Assembly: GCF_013393365.1 (NCBI RefSeq)
Contig: NZ_AP022321.1
Coordinates: forward strand, 1,998,501-2,062,500
DNA: 64,000 nucleotides
Direction of reading: 5' to 3'
Source of the DNA: Veillonella nakazawae
GTDB taxonomy: Bacteria > Bacillota > Negativicutes > Veillonellales > Veillonellaceae
Numbering within the stretch: position 1 is the first letter of the stretch; every line of letters starts with the position of its first letter. Under the pieces are notes generated by a model. It did no database searches and had not been told where the DNA came from. It was given only the letters and a program-made list of their open reading frames with translations. Positions 1-8,051 of this stretch are shown here, piece after piece. Position numbers and translations under genes: made by a program.

Positions 1-1120
1 TGGCTTCATCAAGCGCATTTGTATGTAAGGATTGTGTATGGCCCAAAGCGGCACCCATTGCTTCCATACATGTACGAGCTACGTTGTTGAATGGATCTTG
101 TTCTGTCAAAGACCACCCAGATGTTTGGCTATGTGTACGAAGTGCCATTGATTTTGGATTTTCAGAACCGAAGCTCTTAATAATCTTAGCCCACAACATA
201 CGAGCTGCACGCATTTTCGCTACTTCCATGAAGTAGTTTTTACCGATTGCCCAGAAGAAGGACAAACGTGGAGCGAATTTATCTACGTGAAGGCCTGCAT
301 TTACACCGGTACGGATGTATTCAAGACCATCGGCCAATGTGTAACCTAATTCGATATCTGCAGTAGCGCCTGCTTCTTGCATATGATAGCCAGAAATGGA
401 GATACTGTTGAACTTAGGCATGTACTGAGAAGTGTAAGCAAAGATATCGCCGATGATGCGCATGGACGTAGCTGGAGGGTAAATATAGGTATTACGTACC
501 ATGAACTCTTTCAAGATATCATTTTGGATTGTACCAGCCATAACCTTTTTATCAACGCCTTGTTCTTCACCAGCTAGGATATAGAACGCCATGACAGGCA
601 ATACGGCGCCGTTCATTGTCATGGATACGGACATTTGGTCAAGAGGAATACCGGAGAATAGAATTTCCATATCGAGGATGGAATCTACCGCAACACCTGC
701 TTTACCAACGTCACCTACTACGCGAGGATGGTCGGAGTCGTAACCACGGTGTGTGGCAAGGTCAAAGGCGATAGATAAACCTTTTTGGCCCGCTGCCAAG
801 TTACGACGGTAAAACGCATTGGATTCTTCTGCTGTGGAGAAACCAGCGTACTGACGTACTGTCCAAGGACGAGTAACATACATTGTGGAATAAGGTCCAC
901 GCAAGAATGGAGGTACACCAGCCATATAGTCAAGGTGTGTCATACCTTCATAATCCATCTCTGTGTAGAGAGGTTTTAGTTGGATTTGCTCCATTGTCGT
1001 ATTATATAAATCTTCAAAGCTTTTTCCTGTTTCTTTTTGAAGTTCAGCAAGCCATGCATCGCGAGATGTCGGCGACTGAGATCCCAAGCCAAGAGAGGAG
1101 AAGTCTGGATTTTTAAACAT
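1..1120 (-). CDS. mutB: Methylmalonyl-CoA mutase, large (catalytic) subunit, 3' end cut by window edge
   Basis: Adenosylcobalamin-dependent interconversion of succinyl-CoA and (R)-methylmalonyl-CoA in the cytoplasm, the branch leading to propionate. About 373 codons are visible, beginning [13 protein letters not shown] at the ATG ending at 1120, with GGGATG as a ribosome site inside the end of the upstream gene. The visible part is the substrate-binding TIM barrel, with the family stretches [45 protein letters not shown] and the [16 protein letters not shown] segment near residue 340. The C-terminal B12-binding domain lies outside the window. Only 4 nt separate it from the mutA stop, so the two subunits are co-transcribed and probably translationally coupled. 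The identification is very secure. Confidence 0.97.
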   Translation of the reverse strand, partial: MFKNPDFSSLGLGSQSPTSRDAWLAELQKETGKSFEDLYNTTMEQIQLKPLYTEMDYEGMTHLDYMAGVPPFLRGPYSTMYVTRPWTVRQYAGFSTAEESNAFYRRNLAAGQKGLSIAFDLATHRGYDSDHPRVVGDVGKAGVAVDSILDMEILFSGIPLDQMSVSMTMNGAVLPVMAFYILAGEEQGVDKKVMAGTIQNDILKEFMVRNTYIYPPATSMRIIGDIFAYTSQYMPKFNSISISGYHMQEAGATADIELGYTLADGLEYIRTGVNAGLHVDKFAPRLSFFWAIGKNYFMEVAKMRAARMLWAKIIKSFGSENPKSMALRTHSQTSGWSLTEQDPFNNVARTCMEAMGAALGHTQSLHTNALDEA

Positions 1121-1124
1121 GAGC

Positions 1125-3287
1125 TCACATCCCTTTCTTATCTTGTAACGTATGTAAGATTTCGTAGCAATTTGCACGAACGGAAATGAAGTCGTCTACG
1201 CCAGCTTCACGGTATACAGGCTCAAGGTCCTTAGGAGGTGCCCCTGCCAAAATAACTGTTACATTCGGCATAGTTTCTTTCAACTCTTTAGCGAGTGGTG
1301 GTACTAACTCAGGATATGTATCATCTGTGGAACAGATAACCACAACATCGGCACCACTTTCACGGGCAGCCTTCGCCGCATCAGCCGTTGTTTCATGGCC
1401 ATCATTTTTAATAACTTCAAAAGCACCTACTTCGAAGAAGCCTGTGGAGAAGTCCGCACGAGGTTTATGTTGAGGGATTGGGCCCATATTTGCCAAGAAT
1501 ACCTTCACATTATCTTTCGTACGTTGTTTATACGATTCCGTACGCATACGGAGGGCTTCAAATTGTTCAGTCCAGCGATGTGCAATAATTGGTTCGATTG
1601 TTTCAGAAGAAATATCGCCTGCATCTAAAGCCTTACGGATTTGGCGGATTGTCAATTTTTGTAATGCCCCAAGCTCAATAAGACCAATCAACGCACCTGG
1701 TTCTGTTGTACTTGCTTCTAGAGTAGCCTGTGCTTTCACAACTGCATCAGTCTCTGCACCTGCCAAGTACTCATCAATTTGAGCAGCTCGTTTTTGACAC
1801 AATGTTTCTTGATTTTCTGGTTTAGGATCAAGTAACTCTTCTGTCATATTCGCATACATATTGTTACCAACTGCTACGTCCTTACGGAATGCAAGGTTCT
1901 TAAAGCGTTCATCGAGGATGGCTTTCACTTGAGCTTGAGGATAGCCTTCTTTCAATGCGGCAATGATGCCACCTTTAGACTCGATTGTTTGGAACTCAGA
2001 CCAGATTTTTTCGCATAGTTCAGCAGCTAATGTTTCCACGTACCAAGAACCGCCTACAGGGTCCACAGGTTGACGCAACTCAAATTCAGTTTGCAACATA
2101 ACTTGAATGTTACGAGCAATACGGCGAGAGAAATCATCCGCTTTGCGAATTGGTTGGTCGAACGGAGATACTTCAAGGCTGTTCAAACCGCCTACAACAC
2201 CAGAGAATGCTTGTGTCGTATTGCGCAACAAGTTTACATATGGGTCGTATACAGTTTTTGTGAAAGCCGATGTTCTGCCGTGTACATGGACGGCACGGTC
2301 CGCTTCTTCAGCACCGAAAGCTTCCATAATGCGAGCCCAAAGTACGCGCAAGGCACGCAATTTAGCAATTTCCATAAAGAAATTAGCCCCTAAGGAGAAT
2401 GTGAACATCATGCTCTTCGCGATGGTGTGAATATCGATGTTCCGTTGTGCTAATTGACGCACGTAGCAAACAGCTGTTGCCAATGCATAGGCAACCTCTT
2501 GCACATCGTTAGCGCCGCCATTAGCGTATACATCGCCAGATACGAGTACTGTTTTAAGCTCTGGAGCTTGTTCTTTAGCCCACACAACAGTATGTGCCAT
2601 TTCATCAAAGGCTGTATCTAAGGAAATGTGCAAAGCACCATCTTTCACCCAAACACCGATAGGGTCAGCACCAACGAGACCTTTCAAATCAGATGTTTGT
2701 TTTTTAGCGCCTTTCACAGTAGCCGCTAACATGCCAAGCAAGATGGCTGCAGAAGCACCTGTTTCAATGTACAAAGGATTTTCCTTCAAATTGAAGCGGT
2801 CAATCAATTGTTTGCAGTCATCCATAGTGGATACAGATGTACCACCAACGCCAACGGATGCGCCTACTTGCACATCTTGATCATGGCGTGTTGCTTCATC
2901 TAGGCGGATGTTGTGAATGGTGCCACCTTTTACAATCTCGTATAAACTTGCATGATTGGCATCCTTAGGCAAAGAGTCATCTACATATTGGGATACACCC
3001 CAAGAGTCTTTAATATAACCACTTGCCTTAGTACCACGTAGGAACTCACCTGCCCCAGGGTATACGCCCTTTGGAATTGCTTCTGCATGCAGTGCAGGTG
3101 TGTAAATTGGCTGCAACGTGATACCTTCATAGGTTTTCGTGAACATCTTCTTGTGGAAGTCGCCACCTTTTAACGCCTTTTCAACTTCAGCCTGCCATTG
3201 TTCATACGTAGGTTTCTCAAATTCATCAAAGGATACAGGAGCTAATAGATCGCGTTCAGCATCCTTTGAAGTCTTTTTGTCAGACAT
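1125..3287 (-). CDS. mutA: Methylmalonyl-CoA mutase, small subunit
   Basis: Non-catalytic partner of MutB in the heterodimeric mutase, 720 aa, starting MSDKKTSKD with a strong AGGAGG upstream. It repeats the mutase barrel ([19 protein letters not shown] replaces the substrate-binding loop; [20 protein letters not shown] aligns with the RTHSQTSG segment of MutB). The C-terminal flavodoxin-like domain (about 600-720) lacks the DxHxxG cobalt-ligand motif, having [11 protein letters not shown] instead, as expected for the small subunit that does not bind B12. It is first in the mutAB operon and follows a cobalamin riboswitch and an intrinsic terminator, so its expression is probably tuned by cobalamin. 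Subunit assignment rests on the missing ligand motif and the domain order. Confidence 0.96.
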   Translation of the reverse strand: MSDKKTSKDAERDLLAPVSFDEFEKPTYEQWQAEVEKALKGGDFHKKMFTKTYEGITLQPIYTPALHAEAIPKGVYPGAGEFLRGTKASGYIKDSWGVSQYVDDSLPKDANHASLYEIVKGGTIHNIRLDEATRHDQDVQVGASVGVGGTSVSTMDDCKQLIDRFNLKENPLYIETGASAAILLGMLAATVKGAKKQTSDLKGLVGADPIGVWVKDGALHISLDTAFDEMAHTVVWAKEQAPELKTVLVSGDVYANGGANDVQEVAYALATAVCYVRQLAQRNIDIHTIAKSMMFTFSLGANFFMEIAKLRALRVLWARIMEAFGAEEADRAVHVHGRTSAFTKTVYDPYVNLLRNTTQAFSGVVGGLNSLEVSPFDQPIRKADDFSRRIARNIQVMLQTEFELRQPVDPVGGSWYVETLAAELCEKIWSEFQTIESKGGIIAALKEGYPQAQVKAILDERFKNLAFRKDVAVGNNMYANMTEELLDPKPENQETLCQKRAAQIDEYLAGAETDAVVKAQATLEASTTEPGALIGLIELGALQKLTIRQIRKALDAGDISSETIEPIIAHRWTEQFEALRMRTESYKQRTKDNVKVFLANMGPIPQHKPRADFSTGFFEVGAFEVIKNDGHETTADAAKAARESGADVVVICSTDDTYPELVPPLAKELKETMPNVTVILAGAPPKDLEPVYREAGVDDFISVRANCYEILHTLQDKKGM

Positions 3288-3471
3288 ATATGTGCCTCCT
3301 TTTCAACTCGAAACCATACCGAGAAACAGCGCACCGTACCTGCGAATTGTTATACACATACATCACACGAGCTTTCCTATACTTGGATCACATCAACCTC
3401 AAATATGTGTCCATCAATTCATTAACTATGAAGCCTGATATATATGCTTAACAGCCACTTTCAAGGGCAAC

Positions 3472-3500
3472 AAAAAACGTGCCACCCAAAAGTGACACGT
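3472..3500 (-). terminator. Intrinsic terminator of the mutAB riboswitch
   Basis: On the minus strand ACGTGTCAC and GTGGCACGT pair over 9 bp (one G-U) around a 6-nt loop, followed directly by six T. It sits between the cobalamin aptamer and the mutA start, 185 nt before the ATG. A further stem (GGTATGC with GCGTACC, about 3518-3551) lies between the aptamer and the terminator and may be part of the switching expression platform. Confidence 0.8.
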
Positions 3501-3589
3501 AAGGTTTCTTATTGAAAGGTACGCCAAAAAACACTGAAACCAGCATACCCCAATCCCCTTCCTATCGCTCGTAGGTACATAACGGTGAT

Positions 3590-3741
3590 TATCAAATAGG
3601 CAGTTCTCCTGGCTCGGGCTCATCACCTCGCTTTCGCCTTCCCAGATTTCTCCAGTGACATTTTTGAAAGCAGGCTCGTCCTTACAGTGGCGGGACCGCA
3701 TCGGCTTGTACCGATTTCTCTATTAAGTCTTGTGACACCTA
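3590..3741 (-). promoter_or_regulatory. Cobalamin riboswitch aptamer in the mutAB leader
   Basis: Reading the minus strand, the leader contains GGTGTCACAAG, then TTAATAGAGAAATC, the conserved GCGGTCCCGCCACTGTAA core near 3686-3703, and a B12 box AGCCAGGAGAACTGCC near 3599-3614. This is the order and spacing of the cobalamin aptamer. About 90 nt downstream, before mutA, lies an intrinsic terminator, so a transcription-attenuation mechanism is likely. Such switches usually repress B12 synthesis or uptake genes; here the gene behind it is a B12-dependent enzyme. Whether the switch turns mutAB on or off cannot be read from the sequence. Confidence 0.85.
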
Positions 3742-3876
3742 TTCTCTATATTCGTTGTTCTAAGTCCAATATAGTGTAACAATATGCACAAAGTCAATGA
3801 ACATAACAGTTAATCATAAGTATCAAATTTTAGGTTATAACTAATGCATATTTAAAATGACAAAAACTCATCACTT

Positions 3877-3917
3877 TCAAATATACGTATTCATCGCTAT
3901 CAAATATACGTATTCAT
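3877..3917. repeat. Short tandem repeat
   Basis: Two exact copies of TCAAATATACGTATTCAT (3877-3894 and 3900-3917) with a 5-nt spacer, in the AT-rich divergent region between the riboswitch leader and rarD. The unit contains the palindrome ATACGTAT. It could be an operator or slippage product; nothing more can be said. Confidence 0.6.
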
Positions 3918-4026
3918 TGTCTGCAAATCGAGTTATAAATCGAGTACAAATCATCATAAAATCTAAGCCTACGCACAAATGCAAGCACAATGCGTGATAT
4001 AATGAATACAATCACAAGGAGGCATT

Positions 4027-4923
4027 ATGGAGCACACAAGTAAAAAAGGTCTAATGACAGCCCTTAGTTGCTATATCATCTGGGGCTTACTCCCTCTCTA
4101 TTGGGCATTATTAAACCATGTTTCACCATATAATATACTGGCGCAGCGCATTATCTGGTCAGGCATTTGCATGGCCATCGTCGTATTTGGCCTACATTTT
4201 AAACAGTTCAAAAAAGACTTTCAATTACTAAAAGAACAGCGCTCACAACTATTACTACTGTTGGTAGCATCAGTCATCATCAGCGTAAATTGGTTTACCT
4301 ACATTTGGGCCATCGCCAACAATCAAGTTATGGACACGAGCCTTGGCTATTATATCAACCCACTCTTTAATGTAGTGTTAGGTGTCATCCTATTTAAAGA
4401 GGTCCTATCTGTACCGAAAAAGCTAAGCGTCCTCATCGCTACCATCGGTATCGCCTTGCTCACCTATCAAGTGGGATCCTTGCCGTTAGTGTCGATGATC
4501 CTTGCCGTTTCCTTTGGCCTCTATGGGGTCGTAAAAAAGAAACTGCTCATCTCGCCCTTTACGAGCATCGCTTTTGAGGCTTGGCTATTAACACCACTAG
4601 CCTTACTCTATACGACCATGATCGATAATACAGTATGGTCCTATTTCAGCACAGACTGGTATACGTCCATGCTACTCATAGCATGCGGTCTAACAACATC
4701 GGTTCCATTGGTGCTATTCTCCTATGGGGCCCAACTATTGCCACTCAACCTACTAGGCTTCCTACAATATGTCTCCCCTACCATTGCCTTGTTGCTAGCT
4801 ATTTTCTACTTTGGTGAAAGCTTTGGCACACCGCAAATGATTGCCTTCGGTTGTATCTGGATAGCCTTAGTGTTGTTCTCATTATCCAATCAAATTACAA
4901 CGCGCATTAGCCTAAAAAAATAA
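4027..4923 (+). CDS. rarD: RarD-type EamA/DMT family permease
   Basis: Inner-membrane protein of 298 aa with about ten hydrophobic helices, member of the drug/metabolite transporter superfamily, RarD subgroup. The family signature is visible at the N terminus (LSCYIIWGLLPLYWALL, then LAQRIIWSGI) and as SVNWFTYIWAIANNQVMDTSLGYYINPLFNV near residues 95-115. The second half repeats the EamA fold (FLQYVSPTIALLLAIFYFGE). The start has AAGGAGGC 8 nt upstream. Substrate is unknown; the RarD name derives from chloramphenicol sensitivity in enterobacteria and does not establish a role here. The gene stands alone and is closed by a terminator. Confidence 0.9.
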   Translation: MEHTSKKGLMTALSCYIIWGLLPLYWALLNHVSPYNILAQRIIWSGICMAIVVFGLHFKQFKKDFQLLKEQRSQLLLLLVASVIISVNWFTYIWAIANNQVMDTSLGYYINPLFNVVLGVILFKEVLSVPKKLSVLIATIGIALLTYQVGSLPLVSMILAVSFGLYGVVKKKLLISPFTSIAFEAWLLTPLALLYTTMIDNTVWSYFSTDWYTSMLLIACGLTTSVPLVLFSYGAQLLPLNLLGFLQYVSPTIALLLAIFYFGESFGTPQMIAFGCIWIALVLFSLSNQITTRISLKK

Positions 4924-4942
4924 GCAATATAATAATCAACTA

Positions 4943-4986
4943 AAAAAGCTGTATCAAATGATATCCTCATTCGATACAGCTTTTTA
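4943..4986. terminator. Bidirectional terminator after rarD
   Basis: AAAAAGCTGTATC and GATACAGCTTTTT form a 13-bp stem with A and T tracts on either side. It can serve rarD (plus) and, more distantly, the lipoprotein gene on the minus strand. Confidence 0.85.
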
Positions 4987-5100
4987 TATAATACTTACAT
5001 TAACTTATGCTTATATAATATCCACACTAAGTTACGCTTATATGATGCTCATACTTATATTAACTCATATATAACGTATCCGTCTTAAACCGTATTAACT

Positions 5101-6003
5101 CTATTGATCCAATTCATTCATATTGGTGGTATTCATATTGGAAATATAACGGTTATAGGCCTCAACCATATGTTTATAATCGTTATCTTGTTTGGATCCC
5201 ATATAGGTACGAATGGCACCAATCGTAGAGTTTACAGAGGTCTTAACAGGGTCATACTTAGGGCTAGAAATACCATTCGCTAAATCGCCAATGGCTTGTA
5301 GCTCTTGATTGATAGCATTTACATCTGGTTCTTTTTCACTATCTAGCTTTTCTAGGACTGCAGTAAGTCGCAAAGAAACCTCTTGTGCAGCGGCTGCATT
5401 TTTCTTACCTGCATCGCGCAATTGTTGTAACCGTTGTTGCAATCGGTCCGTGTTAATCTTATGCATCAAATTATCAAAGTCAGCATAAATAGGAATAAAT
5501 TGTTCGTATAACTGAACATATTTAGGACCTAATTGTTGCTCCTTAGCATAGTTATCTGTAGTATACCCTTTAGATTTATAATATGCATCAAGTTCTTCCG
5601 CAACCGGTGTAATTTCGTTCAATTTTGAAAGTAGCTTATCTAAAGGCTCCTTCATTTCATCATAAGGAACCCCCGCTTGCTTAGCCTCTTCTAATTCTTT
5701 TTGTAGCTGTTTAAAGTTCGGTGCATTAAATACAGTTAAATGCTGCCCCGCTTTTAACTCATTAAGAGTTGGTCTATTCGCATAATCAAACATTACAGCC
5801 ATGCGATTAAATCGGCTTATGGCTTTCACATATTGATTAAATAACTGTACCTGATCCTGCTCAGACCGTTGCGCAATTTCCTTACGACTCTGTTCAGTGC
5901 CCTGCCATAGCTCAGACATACTACACCCGCTCAACAATAAGGGGGATGTCAACGTCGCCGCACACAACACAGCCATTGCAATCCGTTTACCCAATGGTTT
6001 CAT
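5101..6003 (-). CDS. Lipoprotein, DUF3829/YiiG-like
   Basis: Predicted lipoprotein of 300 aa. The chosen start is MKPLGKRIAM, with GGAGAG 9 nt upstream; the signal peptide ends in the lipobox LLSGCSM, cysteine about residue 27. The mature part is helical and polar, with a coiled-coil-like stretch (RLQQRLQQLRDAGKK) and the ending YNRYISNMNTTNMNELDQ. The repeated pattern of a short YN.YI helix with SRFNRMAVMFDYAN resembles DUF3829 lipoproteins such as E. coli YiiG, but this is a remembered resemblance. Function unknown; single gene, no operon partners. Confidence 0.75.
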   Translation of the reverse strand: MKPLGKRIAMAVLCAATLTSPLLLSGCSMSELWQGTEQSRKEIAQRSEQDQVQLFNQYVKAISRFNRMAVMFDYANRPTLNELKAGQHLTVFNAPNFKQLQKELEEAKQAGVPYDEMKEPLDKLLSKLNEITPVAEELDAYYKSKGYTTDNYAKEQQLGPKYVQLYEQFIPIYADFDNLMHKINTDRLQQRLQQLRDAGKKNAAAAQEVSLRLTAVLEKLDSEKEPDVNAINQELQAIGDLANGISSPKYDPVKTSVNSTIGAIRTYMGSKQDNDYKHMVEAYNRYISNMNTTNMNELDQ

Positions 6004-6131
6004 GATGAATTCTCTCCTTTCATCAATATACAACCCAATTTATATACCTTAATTATATACCAATATGATTTATATAAATAGAATTAATGCACATAACTCA
6101 TACATCTAGTTTGTCAAGTGACTAATAGAGT

Positions 6132-6156
6132 CAGGGGTGACCATTGGTCACCCCTG
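6132..6156. other. Perfect 11-bp hairpin upstream of hicAB
   Basis: CAGGGGTGACC and GGTCACCCCTG pair perfectly around ATT, followed on the plus strand by TTTTCCTTT. It sits between the divergent lipoprotein and hicA genes, about 95 bp before hicA. It looks like a plus-strand terminator, but no plus-strand gene precedes it; alternatively it is an operator for HicB. Undecided. Confidence 0.55.
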
Positions 6157-6250
6157 TTTTCCTTTATATACAGTTAGACTATAAATAAGAATATATAACT
6201 CCTAACAATTGTTTTATACGTATACACGTGTTACCATAAAAGGAGAGCAT

Positions 6251-6427
6251 ATGAAGGATAAAGATCTACTAAAACTGCTACTCAAAAACGGCTGGAAGGA
6301 TGTACGGCAACGCGGCAGTCATCATCGTTTGAAAAAGGATAATCAAGTTGAAGTGATTGCCGTACACGGAAAAGATGTACCTGCCGGCTTATTAAATGCA
6401 ATTTTAAAGCGTACGGGACTAAAATGA
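6251..6427 (+). CDS. hicA: HicA-type mRNA interferase toxin
   Basis: Toxin of 58 aa with a dsRBD-like fold. The start MKDKDLLKLLLKNGW has AGGAGAG 3-4 nt upstream; a longer frame opening at 6209 lacks such a site. Family features are GW at 14-15, RQRGSHHRLKK with the catalytic histidine about residues 22-24, and the VHGKDVPAGLLNAILKRTGL tail. HicA cleaves mRNA and is neutralised by HicB, encoded 9 nt downstream. Toxin-first order is typical of hicAB. Confidence 0.93.
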   Translation: MKDKDLLKLLLKNGWKDVRQRGSHHRLKKDNQVEVIAVHGKDVPAGLLNAILKRTGLK

Positions 6428-6436
6428 GGAGGACCT

Positions 6437-6814
6437 ATGAAATTTATATACCCTGCTATAATCCATGATGATGCTGATGGTTTCTGGGCTGAGTTTCCAG
6501 ACTTAGAATATACTAGCAGTACTGGCTCAACCCTAACAGAGCTCGTAACTAATGCCCAAGAGGCAATGGAACTATATATTTTAGGTGCCTTAGAAGATGG
6601 AGAAAGCTTACCTACACCTACATCTATTCGCAACTTACCTTGTACAGATACAACGTATCCTACATTAGTACAAACAGATATTGATTTAGCTAAAAATAGT
6701 AAATCCGTAAAGAAAACCTTAACAATTCCTGCATGGCTAAATGATCGAGCGCTAGCTAAAGGAATTAATTTTTCTCAACTTTTACAAGAAGCATTAGTAG
6801 AGAAAACAATGTAA
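6437..6814 (+). CDS. hicB: HicB-type antitoxin
   Basis: Antitoxin of 125 aa. The N-terminal HicB fold (MKFIYPAIIHDDADGFWAEFPDLEYTSSTGSTLTEL) has the usual WAEFPDL and G.TLEEA-like motifs; the C terminus (NDRALAKGINFSQLLQEALVEK) is a ribbon-helix-helix DNA-binding segment, so the protein should also repress its own operon. RBS GGAGGACCT. Forms a two-gene module with hicA. Confidence 0.93.
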   Translation: MKFIYPAIIHDDADGFWAEFPDLEYTSSTGSTLTELVTNAQEAMELYILGALEDGESLPTPTSIRNLPCTDTTYPTLVQTDIDLAKNSKSVKKTLTIPAWLNDRALAKGINFSQLLQEALVEKTM

Positions 6815-6830
6815 ATGTAAATGTACATCA

Positions 6831-7244
6831 TCAATTGCTCAGTAAAATTAGAACTACTGTCCACGCAATAACTGCTAAGGTAAGTAATATGATACAAAGC
6901 ATCCACAGAATTGTTACGAAATAGAGCAATAATTTTAGTACATATAGCACATCAAACCATATGCTATGGCAATCTTCTAATCGCGCCATAAATTCGGAGA
7001 GATGGCGCACTAAAAATGGAACTTTCACATTAGGATTTAGCTTCTTCCAGTACAGCATAATATACGGTGTTACAAAACATCCTACAAATACTAAGTATGT
7101 AAGGAATAGAGGTGTTTCTATATTATGTTGGGACATAAACCCTGACCAGTCTACGACCATTAAACCACCAAGGTATAGAAAAACAAACCAATATATAAAT
7201 CCTATCGCCTTTATAATAAGGCGAATCATCTGTTTCACATCCAT
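6831..7244 (-). CDS. Small membrane protein of unknown function
   Basis: 137 aa with about four hydrophobic segments (around residues 8-32, 45-65, 100-115 and 118-135) and a short basic loop (YWKKLNPNVKVP). I do not recognise a family. It starts 2 nt after the stop of the TPR lipoprotein gene, so they form an operon. A similar layout of helices and a central basic loop occurs in the 133-aa protein at 34128-34529, also beside an exported-protein gene, but sequence identity is low. Confidence 0.7.
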   Translation of the reverse strand: MDVKQMIRLIIKAIGFIYWFVFLYLGGLMVVDWSGFMSQHNIETPLFLTYLVFVGCFVTPYIMLYWKKLNPNVKVPFLVRHLSEFMARLEDCHSIWFDVLYVLKLLLYFVTILWMLCIILLTLAVIAWTVVLILLSN

Positions 7245-7246
7245 GC

Positions 7247-7849
7247 CTATAATCCTACTAATGTTTTAAATCGCGCATTATTGTGAAAGCGTTCAAAATG
7301 GTCTTGTTCAGCAGCCACAGCTTTCACAGATGGATCAATTGTAATCGCTTTTTCAAGCCAATCAAGGGCCTTCGTATCATCCCCTTGGTCCGCATAAATG
7401 GTAGCAATACCGTATACAGACCAGGTGTTACTAGGGTCCTTTTCTAATACCTTTTCAAACCATTGTTTAGACTCATTTAATTGGCCTTGTAATTTGTACA
7501 CCATGGCCATGTTGTAGTAATTCGCTACATTATTAGGATCTAAATCATATGATTTTTTAGTATCTACTAAACCTTTAGCGGTATCACCACTCAACGCCGT
7601 AGCGAAGCCACGGATGGAGTACGCCTCTGCATTATTAGGATTATCCTTAATAGAAGCTGTTGCTTCCTCAATAGCTTTAGCATAATCGCCAGAGGATAAA
7701 GCCTGCTTAGCGGCCATAACACGAGCATCTTGCTCTGTTTTAGCTTGTTCGTTAGCTGTTGTTGTAGGTTTAGTGTCTTGCTGAGTCTTAGTATCTGTGC
7801 CACACCCTAATAAGCTAAGCAAACAAATACATAATAGAATATATTTCAT
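7247..7849 (-). CDS. TPR-repeat lipoprotein
   Basis: 200 aa. Signal peptide with lipobox LLGC (Cys about 16), a short Thr/Gln-rich linker, then about four tetratricopeptide units (ALSSGDYAKAIEEATASIKDNPNNAEAY, DTKKSYDLDPNNVANYYNMAM, WFEKVLEKDPSNTWSVYGIA, WLEKAITIDPS). Probably a membrane-anchored scaffold for envelope protein interactions; partner unknown. Start supported by AGAGG 5 nt upstream. Co-transcribed with the small membrane protein downstream. Confidence 0.88.
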   Translation of the reverse strand: MKYILLCICLLSLLGCGTDTKTQQDTKPTTTANEQAKTEQDARVMAAKQALSSGDYAKAIEEATASIKDNPNNAEAYSIRGFATALSGDTAKGLVDTKKSYDLDPNNVANYYNMAMVYKLQGQLNESKQWFEKVLEKDPSNTWSVYGIATIYADQGDDTKALDWLEKAITIDPSVKAVAAEQDHFERFHNNARFKTLVGL

Positions 7850-7992
7850 ACAATACCTCTATATTAGCCATTTAATACAATTACATAATCGACTATTTAC
7901 TATCATTACATTATATAGCACTATCATATAATTCATTAAATACTAGCACATAGTTTTTTAATTACCATTACAATTATACCAAAACTATATAC

Positions 7993-8023
7993 AAAAAAGG
8001 ACGAGCTGCAACTCGTCCTTTTT
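7993..8023. terminator. Terminator of the FAD/Fe-S oxidoreductase gene
   Basis: AAAAAGGACGAG and CTCGTCCTTTTT pair over 12 bp around CTGCAA. It lies 30 bp past the stop at 8052 on the minus strand, and T tracts occur on both sides. Confidence 0.88.
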
Positions 8024-8051
8024 CGTTATATGGTAGGTAATGTTATAAATC

